From the NCBI GenBank assembly GCA_944472135.2, contig OX235270.1:73541168-73605167 (forward strand): a stretch of DNA of 64,000 nt, in the 5' to 3' direction. This stretch comes from Trichobilharzia regenti. Taxonomy: Eukaryota > Platyhelminthes > Trematoda > Strigeidida > Schistosomatidae. Below, piece by piece: positions 20,663-31,674 of the stretch; positions within the stretch are counted from its first letter, which is position 1; every line of letters begins with the position of its first letter. The notes below the pieces were generated by a model. The model searched no databases. It worked only from the letters and a program-made list of their open reading frames with translations, and had not been told where the DNA came from. The position numbers and the translations under genes were made by a program.

Positions 20663-22495
20663 TATGCCTCTAAATCCACTGACTCCTTAGCGTTAACATA
20701 CCTAACTATCGGCAATCTCCCAGAATCCAAGTGGGTAAGCACCCACACGAATGAAAATAACATTCTTGTTTGATGTACATACAGAGCCTCTAACATCCCT
20801 ATAACGACTGATACGGTTATTGGAGAAATACTGGAGGTTGTACCTAAGCTGGAATTCGACTACAAACTAGTTTGTGGCGATTTCCACCTCCCTGGACTGA
20901 ACTGGGATACCTACACTGGACCGAGAACTTACGAGGTGATCCTAGAAGCCATAGATGTAGGAGGATGGTAGCAGTGCGTACGCCTCCTAACACGACACAA
21001 CAATATTCTCGACTTAATCCTCTGCCACAAAATAGAGCCGATCTCGATAGAGGTGGGGGATAAACTCGACAACAGTGACCACAACATACTGTACTGCACC
21101 CTACCCTTACAACTAACAGCTAAACACACACCTAAGAGTTCCCCGGTTTACTATCAATATAGGGACTATCGAAATGCCGACCGGGAATTCCTACCAACGC
21201 TCTTGAGAAGCTCAGACTGGGGTGAATACTTAGAAGTAATAATAGATACCTTCTACGAGACAATCAGTTCGGTAAGAGACACAATCGCACCCCTGAAATC
21301 TGCCCTAAAGACACCAACTATATTCATAGACCGCAAAACGCGAATAAAACTAAGGAAACTAAAAAGGAAATTTTATTTTTACAAAGAATTTAGTGCATTA
21401 CACCAGATACACGAAACATTTGAAAATTTAGATAAGAGACATAAAATGAAGGCACAAGTTGAGGAAAATAAAGCCCTAGAGGGCACCTCTAAAACCCAGG
21501 AACTCTGCATGATCTTGCAAAAACGGCTGAAGAAGGGTGAAGACAACAATATCAGTCACTTAGAACATTAAGGTATAATTTATGATGACCCCCAGATCAT
21601 TAGTGAACTCCTGAGTGAGTGGTTCTCCAATAACACCAAAGCACATTCGTCCCCAATTCTCGACATAACCTGCAAAAATAACTACAAGTTAGGTGAAATA
21701 AACTTTAATATACAAAATATAGCATCGGCGGTAAGGACATTAAAAGCTAACAGTAGTTGTGGGATAGACGATATACCATCCGTCATATACAAAAACGGTG
21801 GTACGGATATGATTGTATTATTACTTAGAATATTTAATATCTCACTAGTGACCAAAACCTACCCTGAAACTTGGAAAAACACATATTTTTTTAGATTTTT
21901 TAGATTTACAGCTTGATTCTACACTGTATTTTTGGTACAAGTATGGAATTTTCAGCATGGACATCGGTAGCCCAAATTTCGCAGGCCGACCATAGATATC
22001 AGGTGTGCGCCGGCGTGGGCTCGAACCCCGACCATGTGCATGGTCGGCGAGAGTCCTAACCACTGTGCCACCTAAGCATAAAGGAGGGGCCAAAACTAGT
22101 GCATGTAATTATAGGCCTATCAATATAACACCTGTCATATCAAGGATCACGGAGAAAGTAACCAAAGACCAAATGTCAGACTACTTTCTAAAACATAAAC
22201 TCATCAAACCGTAACAACACGGATTCCTCAAGAAAAGATCTTGCGTCACTTGCCATATAGACTTTTTCAACGAAGTCACCTATAGAAGAGATAGGAGAGA
22301 GCTAGTAATTATCCTCTATTTCGATATAAGGAAAGCCTTCGACGGAGTCCCACATAGTCTGCTAGTCGGCAGGCTATGCTCACTACGGATACGCAACCCC
22401 CTCTACAATTGGATAAAATCATTTCTCTATGACAGGAATCAGACAACTAAAGTTGGCTCAACGACCTCCAGACCTAGACCAACCAGCAGTGGTGT
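20663..22495 (+). pseudogene. CR1-like retrotransposon, endonuclease end, linker and RT N-terminal half
   Basis: Continues from 17024. Endonuclease motifs PESKWV.THTNE, KLVCGDFHLPGLNWD, LDLILCHKIEP and DNSDHNILYC (SDH). The linker ORF 21053-21571 (RSSDWGEYLEV, SALKTPTIF, KTQELCMILQKRLKK) is followed by a stop. RT motifs SSCGIDDIP and SLVTKTYPETWKNT follow, then a SINE insertion (21885-22078), GAKTSACNYRPINI, QHGFLKKRSC, LVIILYFDIRKAFDGVPH (first catalytic Asp) and RPTSSGVI. Element E is inserted here. Its 29990 side continues with IQGSVLGPLLF. Scattered stops and frameshifts make it non-functional. Confidence 0.8.
21885..22078 (-). mobile_element. tRNA-derived SINE
   Basis: On the minus strand the head starts GCTTAGGTGGCACAGTGGTT, with a polymerase III A-box-like TGGCACAGTGG, and a B-box GGTTCGAGCCC (plus-strand 22017-22027). 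It resembles a tRNA but is not folded as a functional one. A non-tRNA body (GGTCGGCCTGCGAAATTTGG...CAAGCTGTAAATC) and an A-rich tail with AAAAAATCTAAAAAAATA follow. It interrupts the CR1-like RT frame between TWKNT and KGGAKTS. Fragments of the same body and tail occur at 31551-31674 and 38344-38468. Confidence 0.8.
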
Positions 22496-22650
22496 TATCA
22501 ATCACGTCTCATAAACCGTTAATACCCAGCTCTCGCTACGCTCGGGCCCACGCTGTTCCTTTGAGTTTCAGAAACGCTTAGTAATAACGGACGAAAAAAC
22601 CAAAACACCGATCTGCCGCTTGTGATTTCTTTATTGTTACACCAACATAT

Positions 22651-25600
22651 CGTGCGCGCTTTTCGACTATTACGCTACATTTTGGTCATAAATAAAATCT
22701 CTTATTACTCTAAAATTTTATGCAAAGTGTTTGCGGAAATTATCACAATTATTAACCTTTCGAACACTGAATCCAAAAAATACAATCTTATTGACAGATA
22801 ATACACATAACTCACTGTTTGGATTTGTGGAATTTTTAAACATAAACACATCTATAATTGTATATATTGTTGGATTTATATGTTCAAGTTGCTCCAAGTC
22901 AGTGAGTTTATGGTTAAGATATCATTTTAGTTAACTGTACTGAACTATATTGCATGTTGTCTTATTTTATAGTTGTCGTCGCTTTTTGCCCTTTTTTCTG
23001 TGAACTGTTTCCTTTGTTGATGTTGTTCTCATTGTTTGTCCGTTATTTTCTGATTTTGAGGGGAGCAACCCAAAAAGTTGCTTCTCTCTAAACTTTTACT
23101 TAATGTAATCATTCTTTTCTCAGGCGTGAGGCTAGCAACCCCACCCTGTAAACAAAATTGCTACAGAACCTTCAGCAAAATGAACCTCTTTGCACCAAAA
23201 GAAAAAGTCTGTGTAGGAACATGGAACGTCCGAACTATGTACGAGACTGGAAAAGCTGCCCAGATCGCCAACGAGATGAAAAGATACGGAATACAAGTGC
23301 TGGGAATATGTGAGAGCAGATGGAATGGGAGTGGACTCACCAAATTGTCAACAGGTGAGTCAGTGATCTACTCCGGTCACCCAGAAGATAACCACACGCA
23401 CACCGAGGGCGTGGCTATCATGATGTCACCAACGGCAACGAAAGCCCTGATACAATGGGAGGCGATTTCGTCCAGGATAATGACCGCCAGGTTCAACTCC
23501 AAAGGAAGGAAAGTGTCAATCATACAATGTTATGCACCCACAAACAACGCAGACCTCGAGAAGAAAGAAGAATTCTACAGGCAACTACAGGCAACAATGG
23601 ACAATACTCCAGCTGGCGACATGAAAATACTAATGGGAGACATGAACGCCAAACTGGGACCAGACAATACGGGAAGGGAACTCATCATGGGTAGAGAAGC
23701 TCTAGGAGAAATGAATGAAAACGGAGAACTCTTCGCCGACTTCTGCGCCTTCAACGAACTGGTGATTGGTGGCAGTGTATACAAGCACAAAGATATCCAC
23801 AAGGCTACATGGGTGTCACCAGACGGGCAAACCAAAAACCAAATCGACTTCATCTCAATCTCAAGGAAGTGGAGGCGCAGCCTACTGGACACAAAAGCAA
23901 GAAGAGGAGCAGACGTTGGCTCAGACCACTATCTCGTACAAGGGACAATCCAAATCAAATTAAAAGCTTTCAGGGAATCAGGAGCTGCAGATAGACCACA
24001 AGCCAAGTTCAACACTCAAAAGCTGAAGGACCAGGCTACAAAGGACATCTTCATTGCAAGCATAAAGGACAAAGCCGAGACACAAATCAACACTAGCGAA
24101 GAGGTCGGCGTTGAAAAGCACTGGAACAACTTGAAAACGGTGTGGAGCCAAACCTGCATAGAAATTCTAGGCAGAAAAAAGAGACAGGACAAACAGTGGC
24201 TCACTACGGACACTTGGAAACTAATAGAAGAGAGAAGGACAGTGAAGCAAAAGATTATCCAGTGCACGACGAGCAACAAAAACAGGAGCTGAATGCAAGC
24301 TACAATACACTGAACAAAAGAGTGAAGAAAAGTGCCAGGGAAGACAAAAGAAAATATTATGAAACCATGGCAAACGAAGCAGAACAAGCTGCAGGCAAAG
24401 GAGACCTCGCCACACTCTACCAAACAACTAGGAACCTTTCGGGCAAACGTTCGACACAGATTAAGCCAATAAAGGACGACAATGGAAAGTCAATCACCAA
24501 AGAGGTGGAACAGAGAAAGCACTGGGTTGAACACTTCAAAAGACTTCTAAATCGTCCGCCACCTACAACACGTCCAGCAATACCAACAACGGAAGCAGAA
24601 CTACCAGTGAACACTGACCCCCCGACGAAATCAGAAGTCCTGAATGCAATCAAGATGCTTAAAACTGGGAAAACACCGGGACCAGATGGAATCCCAGCAG
24701 AGGCTTTGAAAATAGACCCAGAGACAACAGCGGACTTGATGACACCACTACTGGAGAAGGTGTGGAAAGAGGGCAAAGTACCCGAGGATTGGAAGAACAG
24801 TTACTTATTCAAACTTCCAAAGAAAGGAGACTTAAGTCAATGTAAAAACTGGCGTGGAATTATGCTTCTGTCCATTCCAAGCAAGATACTAAGTCGCATC
24901 ATCCTGGAGAGAATCAAACAAGCCCTAGATGAAAAACTTCGTCCGGAACAGGCTGGATTCAGGAGAAACAAATCATGTATTGATCAAATCGCCACTCTAC
25001 GGATCATCATTGAACAAAGCTTGGAATGGCAGTCACCTCTCTATCTCAACTTCATCGACTTTGAAAAGGCCTTCGACAGCGTCGATCGAGAGGTCATTTG
25101 GAAACTACTTCGCTACTACGGGGTCCCATCGACAATTATACACCTCATCCAACAGTTATACGACAATGCTGCATGCCAAGTAATCCACAACGGGAAACTT
25201 ACGGAAGCCTTCGAAGTGAGGACGGGAGTGAGGCAAGGCTGTCTACTATCACCAATGATCTTCCTGATTGCAATTGATTGGATAATGCGACAGACAACGG
25301 CAACCAACGAGGGAACAGGCATAAAATGGACTGACACAAAAGACTTGGAGGATCTGGATTTCGCCGATGATATATGTCTGATTTCCCATAAACTGGAAGA
25401 TATGCAAATGAAAAGTAACAAGTTGGCAGAAGAAGCATCAAAGATAGGACTTCACGTGAACATAGATAAAACAGAGATGATGAAGATTCCTTGCCAACAT
25501 CAACAGCAACAACAGACCACAATAAGCATAAATGGGAAGAACCTGAAAGAAACAACCTCCTTCACCTACCTGGGAAGCATCGTCTCAACTACAGGCGGAA

Positions 25601-26164
25601 CTGACGAGGACATCAAAGCCAGAATCGGAAAAGCAAGACAAGCTTTCATTACTCTCAAATCTGTGTGGAGGTCAACAGCACTCAGCATCAAAAATAAGAT
25701 CCGGATTTTCAACTCCAATGTGAAGTCAGTGCTACTATACGGATCAGAGACTTGGCGAGTCATAAAGAGCATCTCAAACAAACTTCAAACCTTCATTAAC
25801 AACTGTCTCCGCTCAATACTCAAGATCAGATGGCCAGAAAAGATCAGCAACAGGGATCTCTGGGAGCGAACCAATCAGGAACCGATTGTGAAACAAATAG
25901 GCAGAAAGAAATGGAGATGGATTGGCCATACGCTGAGGAAACCATCAAGTGACATCACTAGACAAGCCCTCGAGTGGAACCCGAAAGGGAGGCGGCGAGT
26001 TGGTCGTCCAAGGGTGACTTGGAGGAGGTCATGTGAAGAGGAGATGAAAGCATGTGGGCAGACCTGGAGCAGGGTGAAAAAGTTGTCAAAAAACCGAAGT
26101 CAATGGAGGTGCGCAGCTGAAGCCCTATGTTCCTCTAGGAACTAAAGGATACAATAATAATAAT
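22651..26164 (+). mobile_element. RTE-type non-LTR retrotransposon (SR2/Perere-3-like), nearly intact
   Basis: A full-length-looking insertion of about 3.5 kb. Target duplication TACACCAACATAT (22638-22650 and 26164-26176), a 5' UTR of about 530 bp starting CGTGCGCGCTTTTCG, one long endonuclease-RT reading frame, and a very short 3' end, AGGATACAATAATAATAATA, typical of RTE elements, which end in a short TAA-like repeat rather than poly(A). The assignment to the SR2 group is from motif memory, not alignment. Confidence 0.85.
23180..26145 (+). pseudogene. RTE endonuclease-reverse transcriptase (single frameshift)
   Basis: From MNLFAPKEKVCV the AP-type endonuclease shows GTWNVRT, ICESRW (catalytic Glu), IQCYAPT, GDMNAKLG, NQIDFI and the final SDHYLV, all intact. 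The RT follows: KTGKTPGPDGIPAE, LYLNFIDFEKAFDSVDRE, RTGVRQGCLLSP and the catalytic LDFADDICLIS, then a C-terminal region with KKWRWIGHTLRK and GRRRVGRPRVTW. The only lesion seen is loss of one base near 24285 (NKNR|ELNASYN). The frame 23078-24292 stops there and the rest is read in 24142-26145. The full coding length is about 988 codons, normal for the group. It is the best preserved polymerase in the window and a recent arrival. Confidence 0.85.
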
Positions 26165-27531
26165 ACACCAACATATAAAAGGAATAAGCGAACTAAGGTC
26201 TGAAAACAAATATTACAATAATAAATCACAATATTACTTCTGACGGTTTTCTCCTGACTTCTTTCTGAACAGCGACCGATGAGACGATGACTGTCGTATT
26301 GATGCCTCCGCGAAAATTGGGGAAGTTGGTTTTGAGCAAACAACCAAGAATTGATCGTTCAATCTTCAACTCCATTGACACTCCCCGGCGAAAAAGGGAT
26401 CCAACCCTTTTTTCCTTCACGACCAATACACGTTGACTTGGATGCCATTGCGAGAACCTGGGTCACACGGACAGAGCTGAAATGGAAAACAAACAGAAAA
26501 GCCAACACACCACAGGAATACCCACAGCACAATCTCACACATCAATGACGACCTGCGCGTCCAGATAGAGACCTCCTCTTGACATCTTGCAACACAATCG
26601 CCATTTGCTAGAATGACTCTTGCAGAATGCAATATGACCATAGCACCACCTCACGATACTCTACGCACATCCTCGTGTCTACTCATTACTAATTACCACT
26701 GAAATCGTTGGTCACTCATTCTGCCTCAGTTCTAATAGCGGTGACGCATGCGAGCCTCAGTCGTTTACACTCTTTCTCCCCGGCGTGTCGAAACGCAGCT
26801 AACAATTATCTCCGTGTGCATTTCATTCTCAGCAATAGCCTAGCCTCCCCGGCGTATACGCCCCATCTGCTGTCCTTAACATCAATCAATTCATTCACGG
26901 ATGTAGAAGACTGGAAACAACTTCAGAAGTAATCACGACGAAAATTTTAACAAAATTACGCAATAACAACAAGATACGTAAACAACAAGTAAACACAATG
27001 AATTCAAATAACACCAATTGATATGACACACCACACGTATATACAAACAGTACACACAAACTCGCATTTCATGTCTTGATGGAATACCCTTAAAGAATTG
27101 CAGGACTTACACCAGTACGCCTACAACCCTTCTCAGGTTGACGATTGTAATTTGTGGAATGTCCAGACACAAACAAGATTAACCAACAATTACATCAATT
27201 GGAACTCACACAACTATTTAACACAAACATATGTACAATCAACACATCAAATGCTGTGGATTCTGACACGACAAACTACCCTTGAAGAACTGTAGGACTT
27301 ACAGCAGTACGCCTACATTCCTTCTCAGGTTGATGATCCAAGTGGAAGTCGTCCGGACACAAACAGAATTACCAACAGCTAGATGACAGATGATATCAAT
27401 TCAGTATATACAATATGAACATATGTACAAGATCATACACCAAGCACATTGGACTGCTCATTGATGCGCTACCCTTTGAAGAACTGTAGGACTTACAGCA
27501 GTACGCCTACAACCCTTCTCAGGTTGACGCC

Positions 27532-29489
27532 CTAGGTTGGAAAATCGTTGCAGAGTTCATTTGCTGACTTCCTTCTATCATCTAAATCCTCAACTTTGAA
27601 TGGTAACACCCCCATGTCATTGTATCGTAGAATATAGATGACTAACAAACACACGACGTATCTGGTCAACCAAGCGTAGAAACAGAGTAATTTACACCAA
27701 AGATAATAACATTCAAATAGTAACTTGAAACTAGAAATGCCTTTATTCGTGCAAGTCAATTTAACAATAACTCTCTCCTTTACACTTGGCTTATCCACAC
27801 TAAACTGACCATTGATATTCGTCCTTTCAAACGAACTGATACTACCATAGTCATTGCACAAGATACTTGAGTTGATGGGTGTCTGTTTCATTGTGGATGA
27901 CAGCACCAACGATGACTGAGTGACACAAGGTGATGAACTTAGTGGTGGATCAGAAGCTGTTCTTGTTCGGATCTCAGATAGTTGTCCAACTGCAAGATTA
28001 CCACCACTGCTGTCTTTCACTACTAGTTCGGGTTTAGCACTATCATCTGATGATAGGTGGGCTACACGCTGATCAATCACACTGACTGTCTCACAAGTAT
28101 GCACACCTTTTGGAACTGCATCTGCGTTCAATTCTACTTCACGTTGTAGTTGTACAGAACCTTTATTCAACTTAGCAGTAGTAGGCATATCCCTCATCTC
28201 ATAATGATCAACCAAAGACAACTGTGAAGTATCATGATCATTATCACGAATATTCACTTTACCTCGTCGACTTCATCAATTTCAAACTCTTTAATAACAG
28301 AAGTAGACAATTTTGGTTCCTCCTCACAAATCATTAAAGGTTTTATATCTTCACTCTGACTAGTTATACCTTGTAAACTTTTGGAGTCAGAACTCCACTC
28401 TGAAGCAGTAACTCTATTCTGTGACACTCTATTCAACAACGGCTTACCAGTTGCAACTACAGACTTCTTGACCACACCGTTATCGTCACACAATCCGGAG
28501 TCAGGCCTGGAGTTTACATTTAGCTTATCACTGAACTTGCTCACTGGTTCACAGTTCACCTCTGTATGCACCTCTTGCACACGTGTAAAACAAAACCGTG
28601 TTTGTCTTGCATCTTGTAACTTATCTGTTGAGGATGTACTACGAAACCTGTTACACTCACTAGGTCTATATGCATTACTAGACATCATGGAGCCTTCTCG
28701 ATATCCACCTCTCTGAGGCCTATTCGTCATCAATGATTGCATTTTGCTCTCAGACTGCTCTATTCTAGGGGTGAGATGTAATAGACTGGCGAACTTGCTC
28801 ATAGATTGATTGACACTAGTATTTACCAGTTTCAGGATATCATCAAACTTTGGCTCGATACCCTGATCCTCCATACGGGAGCTCATCTTCACCCACTTCC
28901 TTTGCAGTCGAGTAGGTAGGCGTCTTGCTATTACTTCTAGTATAAAACTCGAGTTGAGGTCACTCATGCGATTCATCGAAATCATTCCATTCTTGTAAAT
29001 CAGCAAATTATCCAAAAACTCAGTGAGTGCCTGGGAGTCATCCTGTAGTTGACCACCACTACCCTTAACAGCCTCGAATAATTTCCCTGCAATCATCGAA
29101 GGTCTTCCAAACCTTTGACGTAATATGCTCATAGCCTCGTAGTAGCCCTCTTTTGGCTTCATAAACGTACAGCACTGTATAGCTCTTGCAGCATCTCCAG
29201 TGCAATATCTCATCAAATACATTAACTTCATTTCATCAGTTAATACAAAACGACTCAACATGATTTCAAGTTCCCTTACGAACTGTAAATAATCGACAGG
29301 GTTTCCATCAAAACAACGAGGTTCAAATTTAGGGAGTTTGATGTTCCTATTATCCCTGAACGGCGAAACAGTAACATCAACCATATCATGCTTAACATCA
29401 GACACATCGTTACAATAAACAGACAAGTCACCATGACTTACTTTCCTGGTTGCATCCAAGACACTCTGGCCCTTCTTTGACCCAGGCAT
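27532..29489 (-). pseudogene. Gag-like ORF of element E (one frameshift)
   Basis: Starts MPGSKKGQ at 29489, a variant shared with copies F-I. Frame open for 411 codons through the DUF1759-like region and the knuckle (CFTRVQEVHTEVNC, Arg at the second Cys), then broken at EVDEVK* near 28254. The C-terminal 241 codons continue in the next frame (MNIRDNDHDTSQL...) to the hydrophobic tail and stop. The break differs in position from those in B, C and D and from the shared break in F-I. Confidence 0.75.
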
Positions 29490-29633
29490 TGTTGAACTTG
29501 ACCCAATTCCAAAAAAGTTCCAGATATAGCTTGTTCAAAGAGGACTTGACCGGCACCAGGAAAGATGAACGGTGACTATCCAAACTTTCACCAACTGTTT
29601 GAATCCTCCAGATCTGTTTCTATCGTCAGAAAC

Positions 29634-29989
29634 TGTCAATCACGTCTCATAAACCGTTAATGCTCAACTCTCGCTACGCTCGGGCCCACGCTGTTCCTTT
29701 GAGTTTCAGAAACGCTTAGTAATAACGGACGCGAAAACCAAAACACCGATCTGCCGCTTGTTATTTCTCTATTGTTACACCAACATATAAAAGGAATAAA
29801 CGAACTAAGGTCTGTAAACAAATATTACAATAATAAATCGTTATATTACTTCTGACGTTTTTCACTCTTCTTTCTGAACAGCGACCGATGAGACGATGAC
29901 TGTCGTATTGATGCCTCCGCGAAAATTGGGGAAGTTGATTTTGAGCAAACAACCAAGAATCGATCGTCCAATCTTCAACTCCATTGACA
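29634..29989 (-). repeat. 5' LTR of element E
   Basis: 356 bp, plus-strand TGTCAATCACGTCTC...CTCCATTGACA. Diagnostic CTCAACTCTCGC variant shared with the mirrored LTR at 40028-40384. Confidence 0.9.
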
Positions 29990-30521
29990 GTTGTCATCCA
30001 GGGGAGTGTATTGGGACCCCTTCTTTTCATTATATACATAAACAGTATATGTGAATGTTTTAGTTTAGGCAAGCCAATACTGTATGCAGATGACCTGAAG
30101 GTGACATATACCTGCACAAATACAGATATCGACCCAACTATGAACTCCATACATGAAGAATTAATAAAAATGGATAGATGGTGTGATATCTGGAGACTCG
30201 AGTTTAATGTTGATAAGTGTGGATGGCTCTGCATAGGCTGTTCCAACCTTGAACTCGACCTAGCCATTCAGGTCCACAAAATCCCCAGACTCAAATCTGT
30301 ACTAGACCTAGGACTGAAATATTCACACAATCTATCAGTTTCAGAGTATATCTCGAATCAAGTATCGAAATCACGCAGGCTTATTGGTTTCCTACTCAGG
30401 AACTTCTACAGAAACGAATCCAGAATACTACTGTACAAGGTTTGTGTGCGCCCACTCCTAGATTACTGTTCATTCATATTTAGTAGTACACGCATAAAAG
30501 ACGAACTGAACGTAGAAGGAG
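29990..30521 (+). pseudogene. CR1-like retrotransposon, RT catalytic half
   Basis: Continues the RT of 20663-22495 after element E: IQGSVLGPLLFIIYINSI, catalytic PILYADDLKVT, then WRLEFNVDKCGW, LGLKYSHNLSVSEYI, SKSRRLIGFLLRNF and LYKVCVRPLLDYCS, the thumb region typical of CR1/Jockey-like RTs. The ORF at 29984-30535 is open here. The element is then interrupted by a solo LTR at VEGV and resumes at 31005. Confidence 0.85.
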
Positions 30522-31004
30522 TGTGGAGTACGTAACAATGTGATTGTACACTTTTTATTTATTTGTAGAAATTAGAGATATTGTACATGATTTTTGTTTA
30601 AAAAGCTTCTTGTTGAAATATACATAACTTCCATGTTCAGTTGGAAAATACACTCTGCTGTTGGAGAATTCGCCTTCTCCCTGGTTATTTCTGCTTACCT
30701 GCTCAACTCACACCGTGTTGTATACTTCGGATTTATTGTAGGAGTCTACTGCTCTCAACCGAAGACGTTCCTACAACCGGAACACAGCAGCTACAGCAGA
30801 CGCAACCCAAACAATTAACGTGCCCGTGGGTTATATAAATAATTTGTAGCAGAGGACTTAAACTTTATATCCAAGTAATCCTTTTTGTTGATAAAACTAG
30901 TCATTACAATTTTGGTAATATATACTGTTATTTAACATTTCATTGACTTGGATTATACTTCTCATATTTGTAATATAAGTGAACTCTAATATTAGTCCCC
31001 TACA
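30522..31004 (+). repeat. Solo LTR of a second LTR family
   Basis: 483 bp, starting TGTGGAGTACGTAAC and ending AGTCCCCTACA, flanked by a 4-bp target duplication GGAG (30518-30521 and 31005-31008) in the CR1-like frame VEGV|QRYFT. The short ORFs inside (30594-30838) are not genes. Contains TTATATAAATAATTTG, a TATA-like sequence. A 4-bp duplication is common for gypsy and some BEL elements. Orientation cannot be fixed from one LTR. Confidence 0.7.
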
Positions 31005-31550
31005 GGAGTACAGAGGTACTTTACGCGAAAAGTACTCGGAACCAATAACGGCACAAACTACTCTACCAGATGTGAAATCCTAGGACTACAAACATCATGG
31101 TTAAGGCGACTGCAACTGAATCTGGTACCCTTCTATAAGCTTCTTAACCAAATAGTGTATACCCCTGCTAACTATACTCGGTTCTCAGGAGACACAGGAT
31201 ATAACCATAGACACACTAAAGGTACAGTGGCCATAGAACCGTGTAAAACAGCCACCAGGCAAAAGTTTTTCCTGATTAGGTATGCCTAAATATGGAACAA
31301 ACTACCTGAGAAAATGAGACTAGCAAGCACATTGGCCTCCTTTGAAAAGGCACTTAATGACACACTATGTGAGTTTGTAATTGATACCAGTGCTAATTCC
31401 CATGTAAGAGTTTCAGAAATCATAGGCCCATTTAATGTATGAACTCAGAGACTACACCTGTTGTTTGTTTTGCCTCTATTTATAATTCCAGACAAGAAAG
31501 CAGGAGTCATGACAATAAAACCCATTCAATTAAGAGCGATCGAACTATAT
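31005..31550 (+). pseudogene. CR1-like retrotransposon, C-terminus and 3' end
   Basis: Resumes with VQRYFTRKVLG, then ILGLQTSWLRRLQLNLVPFYKLLN, FSGDTGYNHRHTKGTV, FFLIRYA, a stop where Trp is expected (*IWNKLPEKM), and LASFEKALNDTLCEFV, the standard C-terminal motifs of CR1/Jockey-like RTs. About 110 bp of 3' sequence follow before a SINE fragment. Confidence 0.75.
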
Positions 31551-31674
31551 CTATTTTTATTTATTTTTATTTTTTTTATTTTTGATTACAGCTTGATTCC
31601 ACACCGTATTTTTGGTATAAGTATGAAATTTTCAGCGTGGATATCGGTAGCCCAAATTTCGCAGGCCGACCATA
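31551..31674 (-). repeat. SINE 3' fragment (tRNA head missing)
   Basis: Minus-strand body GGTCGGCCTGCGAAATTTGG...CAAGCTGTAATCAAAAATAAAA with a TAAAA-rich tail, matching the SINE at 21885-22078. The A- and B-box part is absent. Confidence 0.75.

Larger units (their letters stand above)
22496..26380 (-). repeat. 3' LTR of element E, interrupted by the RTE element
   Basis: The part 22496-22650 (starting TATCAATCACG, a mutated TGTCAAT) and the part 26165-26380 (ending CTCCATTGACA) join at TACACCAACATAT to give a normal LTR of about 355 bp. The 13 bp are present on both sides of the RTE. Confidence 0.85.
22496..29989 (-). mobile_element. Gag-only LTR element E, with an RTE element in its 3' LTR
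   Basis: Minus-strand copy inserted in the CR1-like RT motif SSGV|IQGSVLG. Flanks GGTGT (22491-22495) and GTTGT (29990-29994) fit a 5-bp target duplication with one mismatch. The 3' LTR is split (22496-22650 and 26165-26380) by the RTE insertion. Non-coding 3' region 26381-27531, gag 27532-29489, leader with hairpin 29490-29633 and 5' LTR 29634-29989. Without the RTE it is about 3.97 kb. Confidence 0.85.

Noticed and set aside
22005..22078. Possible tRNA gene (A- and B-box-like sequences)
   Set aside because: It continues into a SINE body with an A-rich tail and interrupts an RT frame. It is a SINE head, not a tRNA gene.
21885..22078. Hammerhead in the SINE (CTGATAT ... CGAAAT)
   Set aside because: The two half-motifs are present only approximately and no stem II joins them.
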